Counted from the stretch's first letter, positions 1 through 8,630 are shown. The stretch: DNA of 64,000 bases from Gammaproteobacteria bacterium (GCA_018819515.1 JAHJPX010000014.1:62001-126000); one strand, 5' to 3'. Translations and numbers: made by a program. The notes: generated by a model from the sequence alone, not told the origin.

Positions 1-418
1 GGTCGATCACGTCGCCGAATTCGTCCGGACTGTGGAAGCGGTAGAGATTCACGAAATCCGGGCGTATCAGATAAAGATGCGTGATGCGGTGTTCGCTGCG
101 CAGCACCTTGAACAGCGGACCACCCAGCTCGGCGATGGTCTTGCGATCGCCGCGCCGGAAGGCGTCTTCCATCGCCGGATTGGCGAACATGGCGCGCACG
201 GTCGCCATCATCAGGTTGGTGTCCCGGTCCAGCTTGTGGGCGAACAGCCGCACCACCGCCGTCGAGCGCGCGGCCAGATCCTGGTCATGGATGTAGGTTT
301 CGATACCGTAGATGGCGATCGCGAACACGCACATGATGAACGCCAGCGCCGCCGCCAGCGGCCCGATGAACTTGGCCTTGACGCGCTTGGGCTGCCGCGT
401 CGGCGCAATGGCGGTCAT
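1..418 (-). CDS. Membrane-anchored sensory protein, N-terminal fragment
   Basis: About 139 codons are visible; the gene runs off the left edge. The start is an ATG at 416-418. After a basic N-terminus (KRVKAK) comes one hydrophobic helix at about residues 20-40, then a periplasmic-looking segment (LAARSTAVVRLFAHKLDRD) with helix-rich spacing and a later LYLIRP / NLYRFH stretch. That pattern is typical of the double-Cache type ligand-binding region of sensor kinases, diguanylate cyclases and chemoreceptors. The output domain is outside the window, so the class cannot be decided. It lies 16 nt downstream of the DUF190 gene on the same strand and is probably co-transcribed with it. Confidence 0.6.
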   Translation of the reverse strand, partial: MTAIAPTRQPKRVKAKFIGPLAAALAFIMCVFAIAIYGIETYIHDQDLAARSTAVVRLFAHKLDRDTNLMMATVRAMFANPAMEDAFRRGDRKTIAELGGPLFKVLRSEHRITHLYLIRPDFVNLYRFHSPDEFGDVID

Positions 419-434
419 GGACCCGACAGGTCCG

Positions 435-755
435 TCACGAACTCTCGCCCAGCACGCCGAACTCGACCGGAGTCTTGACGTAGAAGAGGTGCACGCCTTC
501 CGCCTTGAGCCGCGCGAAGAGGCGTTCCGTTTCCTCGGCGGTGGCCGCGACCAGCACTTCCTGCGGCTGGTCGGCAAGCTCGAAGAAGCGTGCGGAGTGA
601 ATGCGGCGATGATGGCCGAAGCCTTCGCCGCCGGGGATCAGCGTCGCGCCGGACAGGCCGAGTTCCTGCGCGAGGTGCACCAGCCAGTCGGCCAGCGGCT
701 TGCCTTTGTGGCGCTTGTCCTGGTGCGTGAAGAAAGTGATCTGATAGCCTTGCAT
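435..755 (-). CDS. DUF190 family protein
   Basis: This 106-residue protein has the DUF190 pattern: an N-terminal beta strand (QITFFTHQDKRHKGKPLADWLV), a central glycine/histidine loop (GGEGFGHHRRIHSARFF) and a C-terminal strand ending VEFGVLG. DUF190 proteins are small, PII-like in fold, and are very often encoded beside crcB, as here (11 nt downstream). A role in fluoride or ion homeostasis together with the CrcB channel is inferred from this linkage only. The start is the ATG at 753-755; a longer reading frame upstream overlaps crcB and is not used. Confidence 0.85.
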   Translation of the reverse strand: MQGYQITFFTHQDKRHKGKPLADWLVHLAQELGLSGATLIPGGEGFGHHRRIHSARFFELADQPQEVLVAATAEETERLFARLKAEGVHLFYVKTPVEFGVLGESS

Positions 756-766
756 CGTGGATCTCC

Positions 767-1150
767 TCAAGCGGCTTTCAGCAAATGCCAGGTAGCCAGC
801 CCGGCCAGCGTGGCGACGAGCGAACCGGCGACATGGATGCTTACCGCGCCCATGGCCAGTGCCAGCCGGCCTTCCTGGAGCAGGGTGACGACTTCGGCGG
901 AAAAGGTCGAGAAGGTGGTAAGGCTGCCGCAGAAGCCGGTGATGATCAGCAAGCGCCATTCGGGCGCGATGTCGCTCGCCTGCGCGAAGTAGGCGATGGC
1001 CAGGCCGATGATATAGCCGCCGATGAGGTTGGCCACCAGCGTGCCGGGCGGAATGGATGGGAAGAAACTGTTGAGCCTGGCGCCGAGTTGCCAGCGCAAC
1101 AACGCGCCCCCAGCGGCACCGACGGATATCGCGACTACGGGTTGCCACAT
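767..1150 (-). CDS. crcB: Fluoride channel CrcB (Fluc)
   Basis: The 127-residue product has four hydrophobic helices, the normal size for a Fluc subunit. It carries the family signatures GALLRW near residue 15, a GTLVANLIGGYIIG segment near residues 36-49, and GFCGSLTTFSTFS near residues 72-84, which contains the conserved phenylalanine/threonine track and central Na+ site region. Fluc proteins work as dual-topology dimers in the inner membrane and export fluoride passively. I chose the ATG at 1148-1150 because it begins directly before the first helix. No fluoride riboswitch is recognisable in the 76 nt upstream, which instead hold a copy of the dispersed repeat. Confidence 0.92.
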   Translation of the reverse strand: MWQPVVAISVGAAGGALLRWQLGARLNSFFPSIPPGTLVANLIGGYIIGLAIAYFAQASDIAPEWRLLIITGFCGSLTTFSTFSAEVVTLLQEGRLALAMGAVSIHVAGSLVATLAGLATWHLLKAA

Positions 1151-1170
1151 GTTCGCTGCCCGCTCCCCAG

Positions 1171-1197
1171 GAAAAGTCAGCCGTGGCGACACGCCGC
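1171..1197 (+). repeat. Dispersed palindromic repeat, short form
   Basis: Copy of the window-wide repeat: an A-rich head (GAAAAGTCAGCC) followed by a GTGGCG / CGCCGC hairpin around a three-base loop. It lies between crcB and the stop of the PEGA lipoprotein gene. Confidence 0.85.
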
Positions 1198-1226
1198 CAC
1201 GGGGACATTCTAGCGGCTGGCCGTCG

Positions 1227-2171
1227 CTACTGCCTTTCCAGCGGCAGTTCGAGTTCCGTCGTTTCGCCAGGGCGGATGGCAACCTTCTCCGAGGCAGTGC
1301 GGTACCCGCCCAGCTTGAGGCTGATCGTGGCGACGCCTGCGGGCAGTTCCAGGCGCAGCGGCGACATGCCGTAGTAGACGTCGCCGACATAGACACGGGC
1401 GCGCGGCGGCACGGTCCGCACGGCGAAGTGGCCGGTGGCGGCCGTGGTCGCGGCGACGGCAGGCGCCAGCGATTCCGGCTTCGCCGCCGGCGCCGGCGCC
1501 TGCAAGGTGGTCACGCCGGGCACGACGGAATGCCGTGCCGGCAACGCCGACTCGACGGCATCCGGATAGACCTTCGGCAGGTTTTCGCGCAGCGCGGCGC
1601 TCAGGCGCGTGTTGTAGTTCGCTACCCCCTCCTCCAGATAGGCAACGATGGACGCACGGTTGTTGCCGAAGACGCCGGCGTAGCGGTCGTCCTGGTCGGT
1701 GATCGCGCCCGCCCACTGCACCTTCCCCGTCATCGCGTCGCGCAACGCCACCTCGACGACGATGTTGCGCTCGTCACGCCCCGCGACGTCGAGCGAAAAC
1801 GACTTGACCGTGCCTTCGACCGCAAAGTCGGCCTCGCCGTCCGGCCCGACCAGTTGCATTCCGTCGGCGGCGAATTGCGCGCGCGTCGCCTCGGCCATCA
1901 GGACGCCGACGTCGCGATCGAGCAGCAGTTCCGTGCCATGCATGTCGCGCACGGTCGAGCGAATCTTGCCGATCTCGCGGGGCGCGGCGTCGCGCGCATC
2001 GGTGAACGCGGCGACCCGCGCCCGCAGCGGCCGGCCGGCACGCAGCAACGGCCGACCATCACCGGCGACCGGCACATCGACATGCAACGGTCCGGAACTG
2101 CCGGGCAGCATTCCCGCGCACGCCGCCAGCAAGGCGGCAACCGGCATGGCAAGGAGGAGGCGCGCGCTCAT
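1227..2171 (-). CDS. Lipoprotein with C-terminal PEGA domain
   Basis: The 314-residue protein starts with a lipoprotein signal (AALLAAC, lipid-modified Cys at about residue 18). The middle part, with KIRSTVRDMHG and repeated beta-rich stretches such as FAVEGTVKSFSLDV, resembles YajG-type outer-membrane lipoproteins. Residues from about 248 to the end form a PEGA domain: VPPRARVYVGDVYYGMSPLRLELPAG, then LGGYRTASEKVAI. PEGA domains are surface or envelope modules of unknown binding partner. The start codon overlaps the stop of the upstream cytochrome gene by 4 nt (ATGA), so the two are translationally coupled. A structural or maturation role for the cytochrome cluster is inferred from linkage only. 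Confidence 0.75.
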   Translation of the reverse strand: MSARLLLAMPVAALLAACAGMLPGSSGPLHVDVPVAGDGRPLLRAGRPLRARVAAFTDARDAAPREIGKIRSTVRDMHGTELLLDRDVGVLMAEATRAQFAADGMQLVGPDGEADFAVEGTVKSFSLDVAGRDERNIVVEVALRDAMTGKVQWAGAITDQDDRYAGVFGNNRASIVAYLEEGVANYNTRLSAALRENLPKVYPDAVESALPARHSVVPGVTTLQAPAPAAKPESLAPAVAATTAATGHFAVRTVPPRARVYVGDVYYGMSPLRLELPAGVATISLKLGGYRTASEKVAIRPGETTELELPLERQ

Positions 2172-2908
2172 TTGCGTTTGCTTTTCAGTTCCGCCACCGT
2201 CCGGTAGTCCGGCAGCCGGGACAGATAGTCGGCCACCGCCTCGAGATCGTCCATGGTGAACTTCTCGATCGCCTTGACCATGTCCGGATGCGAGTTGCCG
2301 CGGGTACCGCCCTGGATATACACCATCTCGCGCAACAGATAGCCGTAGTGCTGGGCGGCAACCACCGGGAAAACCTCGGCGGCATTGCCCTCGCCGTAGT
2401 CGCCATGACACTTCCCGCACTTGTTCCCGACATACAGTTCCCGACCGCGCGCCGACCGGTCTTCGGACCCCTTGCCATTTTCGCGCACCGACTCCAGCGT
2501 TTCCAGATAGGCGGCGATGTCGACGACCTCCTGCACGCTGACCGCATGATCGGAGGCAAACGGATCCATTTTCGGGTTGTTGCGAACGCCGGAGCGTACT
2601 TCGGTGACCTGCTTGATGATCACGCTGGCGTGCTGGCCCGTCAAACGCGGGTAGGTACCGTCGCGGACGCCGGCGCCGTCGCGGCGATGACAGCCACGGC
2701 AACCGCGGAACGCCTCCTTGCCGCGCACCGGATCGGCGGTCAGGCGCATCGCTTCGGCGCGCTCGGGAATTATCGTCCCCCATTCGTATTCCGCGCTGCC
2801 GAAGCCGCGGGCACTTCGCGCCTTGTCGGCAGCGTCGGCGGCAGCCACAGACGCCGACTGGCAAGCCAACGCCAAAGCCGCGGCCAGGATTGCAGGCAGA
2901 TTCCTCAT
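2168..2908 (-). CDS. Periplasmic diheme cytochrome c (c4-like)
   Basis: The 246-residue protein has a Sec signal (LPAILAAALALACQSASVAAADA) and two haem-binding motifs, CRGCH at residues 70-74 and CGKCH at 164-168. Each is followed by the P-R/V-x-x-x-Q-H and C-terminal AxYL pattern of a c4-type domain (YPRLTGQHA, DIAAYLETL; FPVVAAQHY, AVADYLSRL). Cytochromes c4 are soluble electron carriers in the periplasm. There is a long insertion before the first haem (YEWGTIIPERAEAMRLTADP). It overlaps its neighbours by 4 nt on both sides, forming a tight operon with the second cytochrome and the PEGA lipoprotein. Confidence 0.88.
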   Translation of the reverse strand: MRNLPAILAAALALACQSASVAAADAADKARSARGFGSAEYEWGTIIPERAEAMRLTADPVRGKEAFRGCRGCHRRDGAGVRDGTYPRLTGQHASVIIKQVTEVRSGVRNNPKMDPFASDHAVSVQEVVDIAAYLETLESVRENGKGSEDRSARGRELYVGNKCGKCHGDYGEGNAAEVFPVVAAQHYGYLLREMVYIQGGTRGNSHPDMVKAIEKFTMDDLEAVADYLSRLPDYRTVAELKSKRK

Positions 2909-3543
2909 TGTTCTTCCTCCTCCTTCAGCGTCGCCACGTACTCGGCCACCGCCTGGATTTCCTGCTCGTTCATGCGCTTTGCCACCGCCTGCATCACCGC
3001 CCTGCCGTCGTTGGCGCGCACGCCGCTGCGGAAGTTCATCAGTTGCTGCACGACGTAGCGCGCATGCTGACCGGTGATGCGCGGGTATTTTTCGGTGCCG
3101 CTGCCGTCGTCGTTGTGACAACCGGAACAGGCGGGCACCGCGCTGCCGAGGATGCCCTCGTCGAAGATCTGCCGGCCCGGCGCCTGCGCCGCGTCGTCCG
3201 CGGCGCCGGTGGGGCCCGCCGGCGCTTGCTCGCTGAAGAACTCCGCCAGCGGCTTCAGTTCCTCGTCGGCAAGCAGGCCGACGATGCCTGCCATGACCGG
3301 GCTGGGCCGGCTGCCGTTCTTGAAGTCGGCAAGTTGGCGGGCCAGATAGGCTGCGTCCTGACCGGCCAAACGCGGATTGTCCGGAATCGTGCTGTTGCCG
3401 TCAGGATTGTGGCAGGTCGCGCATAACTGAAGCCGCTCGGCAAGCGGCGGTACGCCCTGCGCCCAGGACGCGGACGGCGCCAGCAGCGCGCACAAGGTCG
3501 TCCCTAGCCGAAAGCTTGCGACGACCGTTCGTTTGTATCTCAT
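2905..3543 (-). CDS. Periplasmic diheme cytochrome c4-like protein
   Basis: This 212-residue protein has a signal peptide (cleavage likely after SASWA) and two haem motifs, CATCH at residues 41-45 and CSGCH at 139-143. The downstream segments (NPRLAGQDAAYLARQL; YPRITGQHARYVVQQL) and the RMNEQEIQAVAEYVATL tail are those of cytochrome c4. An in-frame GTG lies 6 nt upstream, but the ATG at 3541-3543 has a better placed AGAGG and was chosen. It is encoded 82 nt downstream of the Cyc2-like gene on the same strand, so it is the obvious periplasmic partner for that outer-membrane cytochrome. That pairing is inference. Confidence 0.88.
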   Translation of the reverse strand: MRYKRTVVASFRLGTTLCALLAPSASWAQGVPPLAERLQLCATCHNPDGNSTIPDNPRLAGQDAAYLARQLADFKNGSRPSPVMAGIVGLLADEELKPLAEFFSEQAPAGPTGAADDAAQAPGRQIFDEGILGSAVPACSGCHNDDGSGTEKYPRITGQHARYVVQQLMNFRSGVRANDGRAVMQAVAKRMNEQEIQAVAEYVATLKEEEEQ

Positions 3544-3625
3544 GTCCACCTCTGAAAGTTGGCGGTCTGGCTCCCGACCGCGCAGAAAGGGCGAGCGCCC
3601 TTGCCTGCGGGTCGCCTGCAGGGTC

Positions 3626-4888
3626 TCAGAATCCCGCCGAGAGCATGAAGGTGGTCAGCGAACTGCCCGGAACATCGGTGCCCTCGTAGCGACCGACGTC
3701 CGCTGCGCCGCCCTTGCTGCGCGAACTGTGCTGTACCTGCAACTGGACGTTCTGGGCGAACTGGTAGGTCGCGCCCACGGTCCAGGCGTTGTCTTCCGGG
3801 TTGGGCGCCGCGCTCCCCGTGTCGGCTCGCCGATAGCCGAGCTGCAAGGTAGCCTTGCCCGGCAGGATGCCCACCTCGCCGAGGATGGTCGTCGCCGTCT
3901 TGGCATTCGGATTGGCGTTGTACAGGTTCGGCGTCGAGGAGCCGGCCGAGGTTGCCGCCGCCTTGGCATGCGTCAGGTAGACGCCCACTGGCAGGTTCGC
4001 GACGATGCCCTGCGCCTGGAAGTCGACCGCCCACGCCTTGGTCTCGTTGGCGCCGATACCGGTGGCGTCTTTTGCGGTACCGCTCCAGGACTGTACGCCG
4101 ACCCCCAAGTCCCAATCGCCGACGCTCGGCGTATAGGCGGCACGCACATAGGTCGAACTCAGCTTCTGGCCGCTGGCGTCGCCTGCATGGTTGGGCGTCC
4201 AGCGGGAAATGTTGGCGAAGAACTGGGGATGCCAGAGCACGAAAGCGGCGCCGGTCGCCGCGGTGGCGGTGCCGATGTACTGCTGCGCGGAGGTCTCGGC
4301 GCGATGCTCGTTGATCCGCACGTTGCGCACGGCGCCGGTGTTGAGCAGTTCGAAGCCGTAGCTCGCGCCCAGCGCGTCGGTGGTATAGGGCACCACGCCG
4401 GCCTTCATGTCCGTTTCTCCCAGCTTGTACATGGCGGGCATCTTGAAGCCGGCTAGGAAAGGCGCATCCGGATCGGCCAACTGGCCTTCGAGCATGAAGC
4501 CGATGTTTTCCGTCACCCGGCCGCCGAACAGCAGGGCGAATTCGTCCGGAATCTGCCATTCGCCGCTGGCCACACTCGGATCGCCTTCGAGGTCCTTGCC
4601 GTTGGTGTCCTGGTAACGGAACTTGAAGAACAGGCTGGCGTTGAGAACCGAGGGCAGGGACAGGTCGCTGCCCTTCAGAAGCGACTGCTTGCCCATGTCC
4701 GTGTAGCCGCCGGCCTTGAACTCCCGGCCGTAGGCATTGAGCGCCGGGTAGTGCTGGAAGTGGCAGGTATTGCATGCCTTGCCGGTCTGTCTTGCATAAG
4801 CCGGCACTGCCTGACTGGGCGTTGCAACGACGGCGGCACCGACAAATGCCGTCAGCAGGGATATGAAACGAATGATTCTCCGGTACAT
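3626..4888 (-). CDS. Cyc2-like outer-membrane fused monoheme cytochrome-porin
   Basis: The 420-residue protein has a signal peptide (to about residue 27) and a single haem motif, CNTCH at residues 39-43, inside AVPAYARQTGKACNTCH. This matches the A-x-P-x-(F/Y)-A-R-x-x-G-x-x-C-x-x-C-H pattern of Cyc2 proteins, and is followed by the typical YPALNAYGREFKAGGYT. The remaining 370 residues are alternating beta-strand sequence with aromatic girdles and end in a C-terminal Phe (MLSAGF), as expected for an outer-membrane barrel. Cyc2 proteins oxidise Fe(II) at the cell surface; related cytochrome-porins in other lineages may have different donors or acceptors, so the substrate here is open. The gene leads a cytochrome operon and is divergent from a two-component system. 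Confidence 0.75.
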   Translation of the reverse strand: MYRRIIRFISLLTAFVGAAVVATPSQAVPAYARQTGKACNTCHFQHYPALNAYGREFKAGGYTDMGKQSLLKGSDLSLPSVLNASLFFKFRYQDTNGKDLEGDPSVASGEWQIPDEFALLFGGRVTENIGFMLEGQLADPDAPFLAGFKMPAMYKLGETDMKAGVVPYTTDALGASYGFELLNTGAVRNVRINEHRAETSAQQYIGTATAATGAAFVLWHPQFFANISRWTPNHAGDASGQKLSSTYVRAAYTPSVGDWDLGVGVQSWSGTAKDATGIGANETKAWAVDFQAQGIVANLPVGVYLTHAKAAATSAGSSTPNLYNANPNAKTATTILGEVGILPGKATLQLGYRRADTGSAAPNPEDNAWTVGATYQFAQNVQLQVQHSSRSKGGAADVGRYEGTDVPGSSLTTFMLSAGF

Positions 4889-5132
4889 GATTTCCTCCTC
4901 TCAGGATTTCGGATGTCGCAGGAACCTCTTCTTGTTGGCGGAACCTGCCGCCGTTGGTGGAGGACGCAAGCGCACATGACCAGTGTGGATATGGGTACAC
5001 CTGTCCGCAAGGGTCGGAAGGCCCATTCAAGCCTGGGTCTTAAGGGAACGCAGGACTGCGACCTTGGTCCCATGGCGCTGGCAAACGTCAGTGCTACCAT
5101 TCCGCCGTCCTAGCTCCGGAGTGGCCGAGGCG
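4889..5132. promoter_or_regulatory. Divergent intergenic region, cytochrome operon / two-component system
   Basis: These 244 nt separate the start of the Cyc2-like gene from the kinase gene and must hold promoters for both directions. I could not assign a convincing -35/-10 or sigma-54 pair. A short inverted pattern, GGCGGAACCTGCCGCC, lies at about 4937-4952. The region is a natural target for the NarL-type regulator encoded next to it. Confidence 0.4.
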
Positions 5133-6533
5133 ATGCATACGATCATCGATAAACATGGATTCGGGCGGATCAGCCTGCCGCGCCAGTTCATCCTTGTCAC
5201 TGCCGGCATCCTGGTCGTCTGCATGGTCATCTTCGGCACCTGGGTCGGCCACCAGATCGAGCGCAACGCCGTGAGCCGCGCCGCGTCGGCAACGGCCTTC
5301 TACGTCGAGAGCATCCTCGCCGCGCAATTGCACGACTGGCAGCGCGGCACGCCGCTCGCCCCGGCCCTGCACGACGCGTTCGACGACATCTTCGTAGCCG
5401 GGCCGCTACGCGACAACGTTGTCAGCTTCAAGCTCTGGGCCGAGGATGGCCGCATGGTCTACAGCACGGTAGCGGCGCGGGAAGGCCGCCGCTATCCGGT
5501 ATCCGAGCATCTGGCGGCCGCGCTGTCCGGCGAACTCCAGGCCGACGTGACCGACCTCGCCGCCGACGACGAACTGATCGAACGCAGCCACGGCGAGCGC
5601 CTGCTGGAAATCTACGTGCCCGTCCGCGACGCGGCCGGCGACGTGATCGCGGTCGCCGAGTTCTATCACCCGATGAACAATATCCAGCGTGAAATCCGCG
5701 TCTCGCAACTGGAAAGCTGGGCGCTGGTGTTCGGTGGCGCCGCCGCGATCTTCCTCGTCCTCTACAGCCTCATGCAACGGGCCAACCGCACCATCGTCGA
5801 TCAGCAGCGCGGCCTGCGCGAGCAGTTGGCCACCTTGCGCGCCACGCTTGCCGAGAACGAAGCGATGCGCGAGCGGATCAGCGCCGCCGGCGCGCAAACG
5901 ACGGCGCTCAACGAGCAGATGCTGCGCCGGCTGGCCGCCGACCTGCACGACGGGCCGGCGCAGGACCTCGCTTTCGCGCTGATGCGCTTCGACGAACTCG
6001 CGCAGACCGCCTGCGGCGAAGCGCGCGACTTGGCGCCGATCAGAAAGGCGCTGAACCACTCGCTCGACGAGCTGCGCGCAATCTGCGCCGGGCTGGGCGT
6101 ACCGGGCATCACCGGCCTGTCGTTGGCCGAAACGGTGCAGCGGGCGGTGCGCGATGTCGGGCGACGCATGAACCTGAACGTCCGCACCGATATCGACGCC
6201 GGACTCGGGGCAGCGTCGTTGGCGGTCAAGCTGACGACTTATCGCATGGTCCAGGAGTCGCTCACCAATTGCTGGCGTCATGCCGCCCGTGACGGCGTGG
6301 CCGTGCGGGCCCGGCGATCGCCCGACGGCCGCCAGGTCATCGTCGAGATCAGCGACCACGGTCCCGGCTTCGATCCGTCGGCGATCGAATCGTCAAGCCG
6401 GCTGGGCCTTGCCTTCATGCGCGAGCGGGTGCGCCTGCTAGGCGGCCAGTTCGAAATCCGCTCGGCACCGAATACCGGCACGACAGTGTGCGCGTGGATG
6501 CCTTTGGACAACGAGGAAGATTCCAATGACTGA
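5133..6533 (+). CDS. NarL-family sensor histidine kinase
   Basis: The 466-residue protein has a transmembrane helix at about 18-38, a periplasmic sensory region to about 193, a second helix at about 195-215, a coiled coil, and a HisKA_3 dimerisation segment with phospho-acceptor His272 in ADLHDGPAQDLAF. The ATPase domain follows, with an N box (MVQESLTNCWRHA) and G box (DHGPGFDPS). It resembles the NarX/DegS/UhpB class. The start used is the ATG at 5133; a GTG 12 nt upstream is also possible and neither has a strong ribosome site. It overlaps the response regulator gene by 8 nt and is divergent from the cytochrome operon, suggesting that operon as its target. Confidence 0.88.
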   Translation: MHTIIDKHGFGRISLPRQFILVTAGILVVCMVIFGTWVGHQIERNAVSRAASATAFYVESILAAQLHDWQRGTPLAPALHDAFDDIFVAGPLRDNVVSFKLWAEDGRMVYSTVAAREGRRYPVSEHLAAALSGELQADVTDLAADDELIERSHGERLLEIYVPVRDAAGDVIAVAEFYHPMNNIQREIRVSQLESWALVFGGAAAIFLVLYSLMQRANRTIVDQQRGLREQLATLRATLAENEAMRERISAAGAQTTALNEQMLRRLAADLHDGPAQDLAFALMRFDELAQTACGEARDLAPIRKALNHSLDELRAICAGLGVPGITGLSLAETVQRAVRDVGRRMNLNVRTDIDAGLGAASLAVKLTTYRMVQESLTNCWRHAARDGVAVRARRSPDGRQVIVEISDHGPGFDPSAIESSSRLGLAFMRERVRLLGGQFEIRSAPNTGTTVCAWMPLDNEEDSND

Positions 6534-7173
6534 ACCGATATGCGTGCTGCTCGCCGACGACCATCCGCTGTTCCGCGAAGGCGTCGCCCACTCGCTGGCC
6601 AACGATCCCGGCTTCGAGGTTGTCGCCGAGGCCGACTGCGGAGAGGTTGCCGTGGACAAGGCGCTGGCGCTGAAACCGGCGCTGGTACTGCTCGACATCA
6701 ACATGCCCGGCATCGGCGGCATCGTCGCAGCCGAGCGCATCGCCGCCGCTTTGCCGGCGACCCGCATCATGATGCTGACGGTCAACGACAATGACGACAG
6801 CCTGCTGGCCGCGCTCAAGGCGGGCGCCCACGGCTATGTGCTGAAGGGCGTCGCTGCCGCCGAACTGCGCGCCATCGCCCATCGCATCGCGGCGGGCGAG
6901 GCTTACGTGACCCCGACGCTGGCCGCCGAGATGCTCGCCGAATTCGCACGCCCGCGCCAGACCGACAACCTCTCCGACCTGACCCCGCGCGAAGCGGAGG
7001 TTCTGGAACTGCTGAGCCAGGGACTATCCAATCGCCAGATCGGGGAAAGCCTGCAACTGGCGGAAAAGACGGTCAAACACCACATGACCAACATCCTGCA
7101 AAAGCTGCAAGTGCGCAGTCGCACCGAGGCCGCCATCATCGCGTTGCAGCGCTCGGCAAAGGGCAGCCGCTAG
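6526..7173 (+). CDS. NarL/FixJ-family response regulator
   Basis: The 215-residue protein has a receiver domain (acidic pocket DD at residues 11-12, phospho-acceptor Asp57 in LVLLDINMP, conserved Lys in YVLKG) and a C-terminal LuxR-type helix-turn-helix (LTPREAEVLELLSQGLSNRQIGESL, then EKTVKHHMTNILQKL). It would be phosphorylated by the kinase whose gene overlaps it by 8 nt and would then bind DNA as a dimer. The divergent cytochrome operon is the likeliest target. A copy of the dispersed repeat starts 8 nt after its stop codon. Confidence 0.92.
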   Translation: MTEPICVLLADDHPLFREGVAHSLANDPGFEVVAEADCGEVAVDKALALKPALVLLDINMPGIGGIVAAERIAAALPATRIMMLTVNDNDDSLLAALKAGAHGYVLKGVAAAELRAIAHRIAAGEAYVTPTLAAEMLAEFARPRQTDNLSDLTPREAEVLELLSQGLSNRQIGESLQLAEKTVKHHMTNILQKLQVRSRTEAAIIALQRSAKGSR

Positions 7174-7181
7174 TTGCCACG

Positions 7182-7208
7182 GAAAAGTCAGCCGTGGCGA
7201 TACGCCAC
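7182..7208 (+). repeat. Dispersed palindromic repeat, short form
   Basis: Sits exactly between two convergent genes, 8 nt after the response regulator stop and directly abutting the homospermidine synthase stop at 7209. Confidence 0.85.
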
Positions 7209-8630
7209 CTAGACCCGCACGTTCTTGAACTGCCAGGGATCGTCCTCGTCCAGATCTTCCTGGAACAACTCGCCACGCCCATGCAACGGCGTCCAGTCGG
7301 TGAACACACCCGCCATTTCACCAAGATACGGCAGGGCGACTTCAAGGACTTCGCGGAAGTCCATCTCCTCGGGATCGACGATGCCGGCGGCCGGATGCCG
7401 CATGGCCCAGACGACGCCGCCGAGCACACCGACCGCGGTTTGCAAGCTGGTGGCGTTGTTGTGGGGGCAAAGTTCGCGCGCCTCCTTGTTGGTCAGGCGC
7501 GAGCCATACCAGTATGCATTCTTCGCATGGCCCGCAAGCAGTACGCCGAGTTCGTCCATGCCGACGACGATATCTTCCGCGCTCAGCTCGCGCCGACGCG
7601 CCTGCAACTGCCAGTTCTTGCCGGCCAGTTCATGGATCGACAACACGGCGTCGTCGCAGGGATGGTACGCATAGTGAACCGTCGGACGGTAAACCACCTG
7701 TTCGCCATTCTTGAAGGTCAGATAGTCGGCCACCGAAATCGATTCGCCGTGGGTGATAAGAAAGCCGTGGTACGGGCCTTCCAGCGGCGTCCAGCTACGC
7801 ACGCGCGTCGCCGCGCCCGGCCGTTCGAGATAGATGGCAGCGCCGCAGCCATCGCTATGGCGACGCCCGTCGGCCGGAAAGTGGCGCTCGTGGCTGCCCC
7901 AGCCGATTTCGGCCGGCTGATAGCCTTCGCCGGCGAAGCCTTCGATCGACCACGTGTTCACAAACTCGCCGGGGCGCTTGGGAATCGCGGACGCCTGCGT
8001 GTCGCGCTCGGCGATATGGATGACCTTGACGCCCAGGCGTTGCGCCAGCGCCGCCCAACCCGCGCGGTCGCGCGGCTCGGGCGTCGTGTCGCCAACGGCC
8101 GTCGCCACGTCGAGCAACGCCTGCTTGACGAAATGCGAAACCAGCCCGGGGTTGACGCCGTGCGTCAGCACCGCCGTCGGTCCGTTGCGCCCCTTGATCT
8201 TTCGCAGCGCCATTGCCGCTTCGCGCAGCGCATAGTTCGAGCGTTGCGACAAGGTCAGCGTCGGGTCGTTGTAACCACCATCCCATGGCTCGATGCAGGC
8301 ATCGAGATAAAGCACGTCGTGCTCCTGGCACCAGGCGATCAGGTCAACGCTGGCGACGTTGATCGACAGATTGAGCAGGAAGTCGCCTGGACGCAGTTCC
8401 TCTTCGAAAATCCGTCGGTAGTTGTGGGGGGTGACCGCTTCGACGCGCATGGCGATACCGTAAGCTTCCGCGACATCGCGATGCGAATCGTGGTCGGTGA
8501 CGATACGGATCTGGTCCGGACGGATCCCGATGTGCCGCAACAACAGCGGCAGGACGCCGCGCCCGATGCAGCCGAAACCGACCATCGCCAGCCGCCCCTC
8601 GAAGGCAGCGAACTTCCTGTAGCCTGGCAT
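7209..8630 (-). CDS. hss: Homospermidine synthase
   Basis: The 473-residue protein matches the bacterial homospermidine synthase family along its length. It has an N-terminal Rossmann motif (AMVGFGCIGRGVLPLL), the SINVASVDLIAWCQEHDVLYLDACIEPWDGGY segment of the active-site region, HGVNPGLVSHFVKQAL, and the C-terminal NNATSLQTAVGVLGGVVWAM helix. The enzyme uses NAD+ to make homospermidine from putrescine and replaces or supplements spermidine. I chose the ATG at 8628-8630; the reading frame extends to an in-frame TTG 18 nt upstream, but no ribosome site supports it. The gene stands alone, convergent with the response regulator. Confidence 0.93.
   Translation of the reverse strand: MPGYRKFAAFEGRLAMVGFGCIGRGVLPLLLRHIGIRPDQIRIVTDHDSHRDVAEAYGIAMRVEAVTPHNYRRIFEEELRPGDFLLNLSINVASVDLIAWCQEHDVLYLDACIEPWDGGYNDPTLTLSQRSNYALREAAMALRKIKGRNGPTAVLTHGVNPGLVSHFVKQALLDVATAVGDTTPEPRDRAGWAALAQRLGVKVIHIAERDTQASAIPKRPGEFVNTWSIEGFAGEGYQPAEIGWGSHERHFPADGRRHSDGCGAAIYLERPGAATRVRSWTPLEGPYHGFLITHGESISVADYLTFKNGEQVVYRPTVHYAYHPCDDAVLSIHELAGKNWQLQARRRELSAEDIVVGMDELGVLLAGHAKNAYWYGSRLTNKEARELCPHNNATSLQTAVGVLGGVVWAMRHPAAGIVDPEEMDFREVLEVALPYLGEMAGVFTDWTPLHGRGELFQEDLDEDDPWQFKNVRV

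Noticed and set aside
767..1226. Fluoride riboswitch for crcB
   Set aside because: The sequence before crcB is a dispersed repeat and does not show the fluoride aptamer pattern.
2288..3058. Long plus-strand reading frames opposite the cytochrome genes
   Set aside because: They are high-GC shadow frames of real minus-strand genes with Sec signals and CxxCH motifs; the same applies to the other long antisense frames, for example at 15937-18072 and 36124-39228.
4889..5132. Sigma-54 promoter before the cytochrome operon
   Set aside because: A TGG...TTGC pair exists on the minus strand, but the spacing is two bases too long for the -24/-12 consensus.
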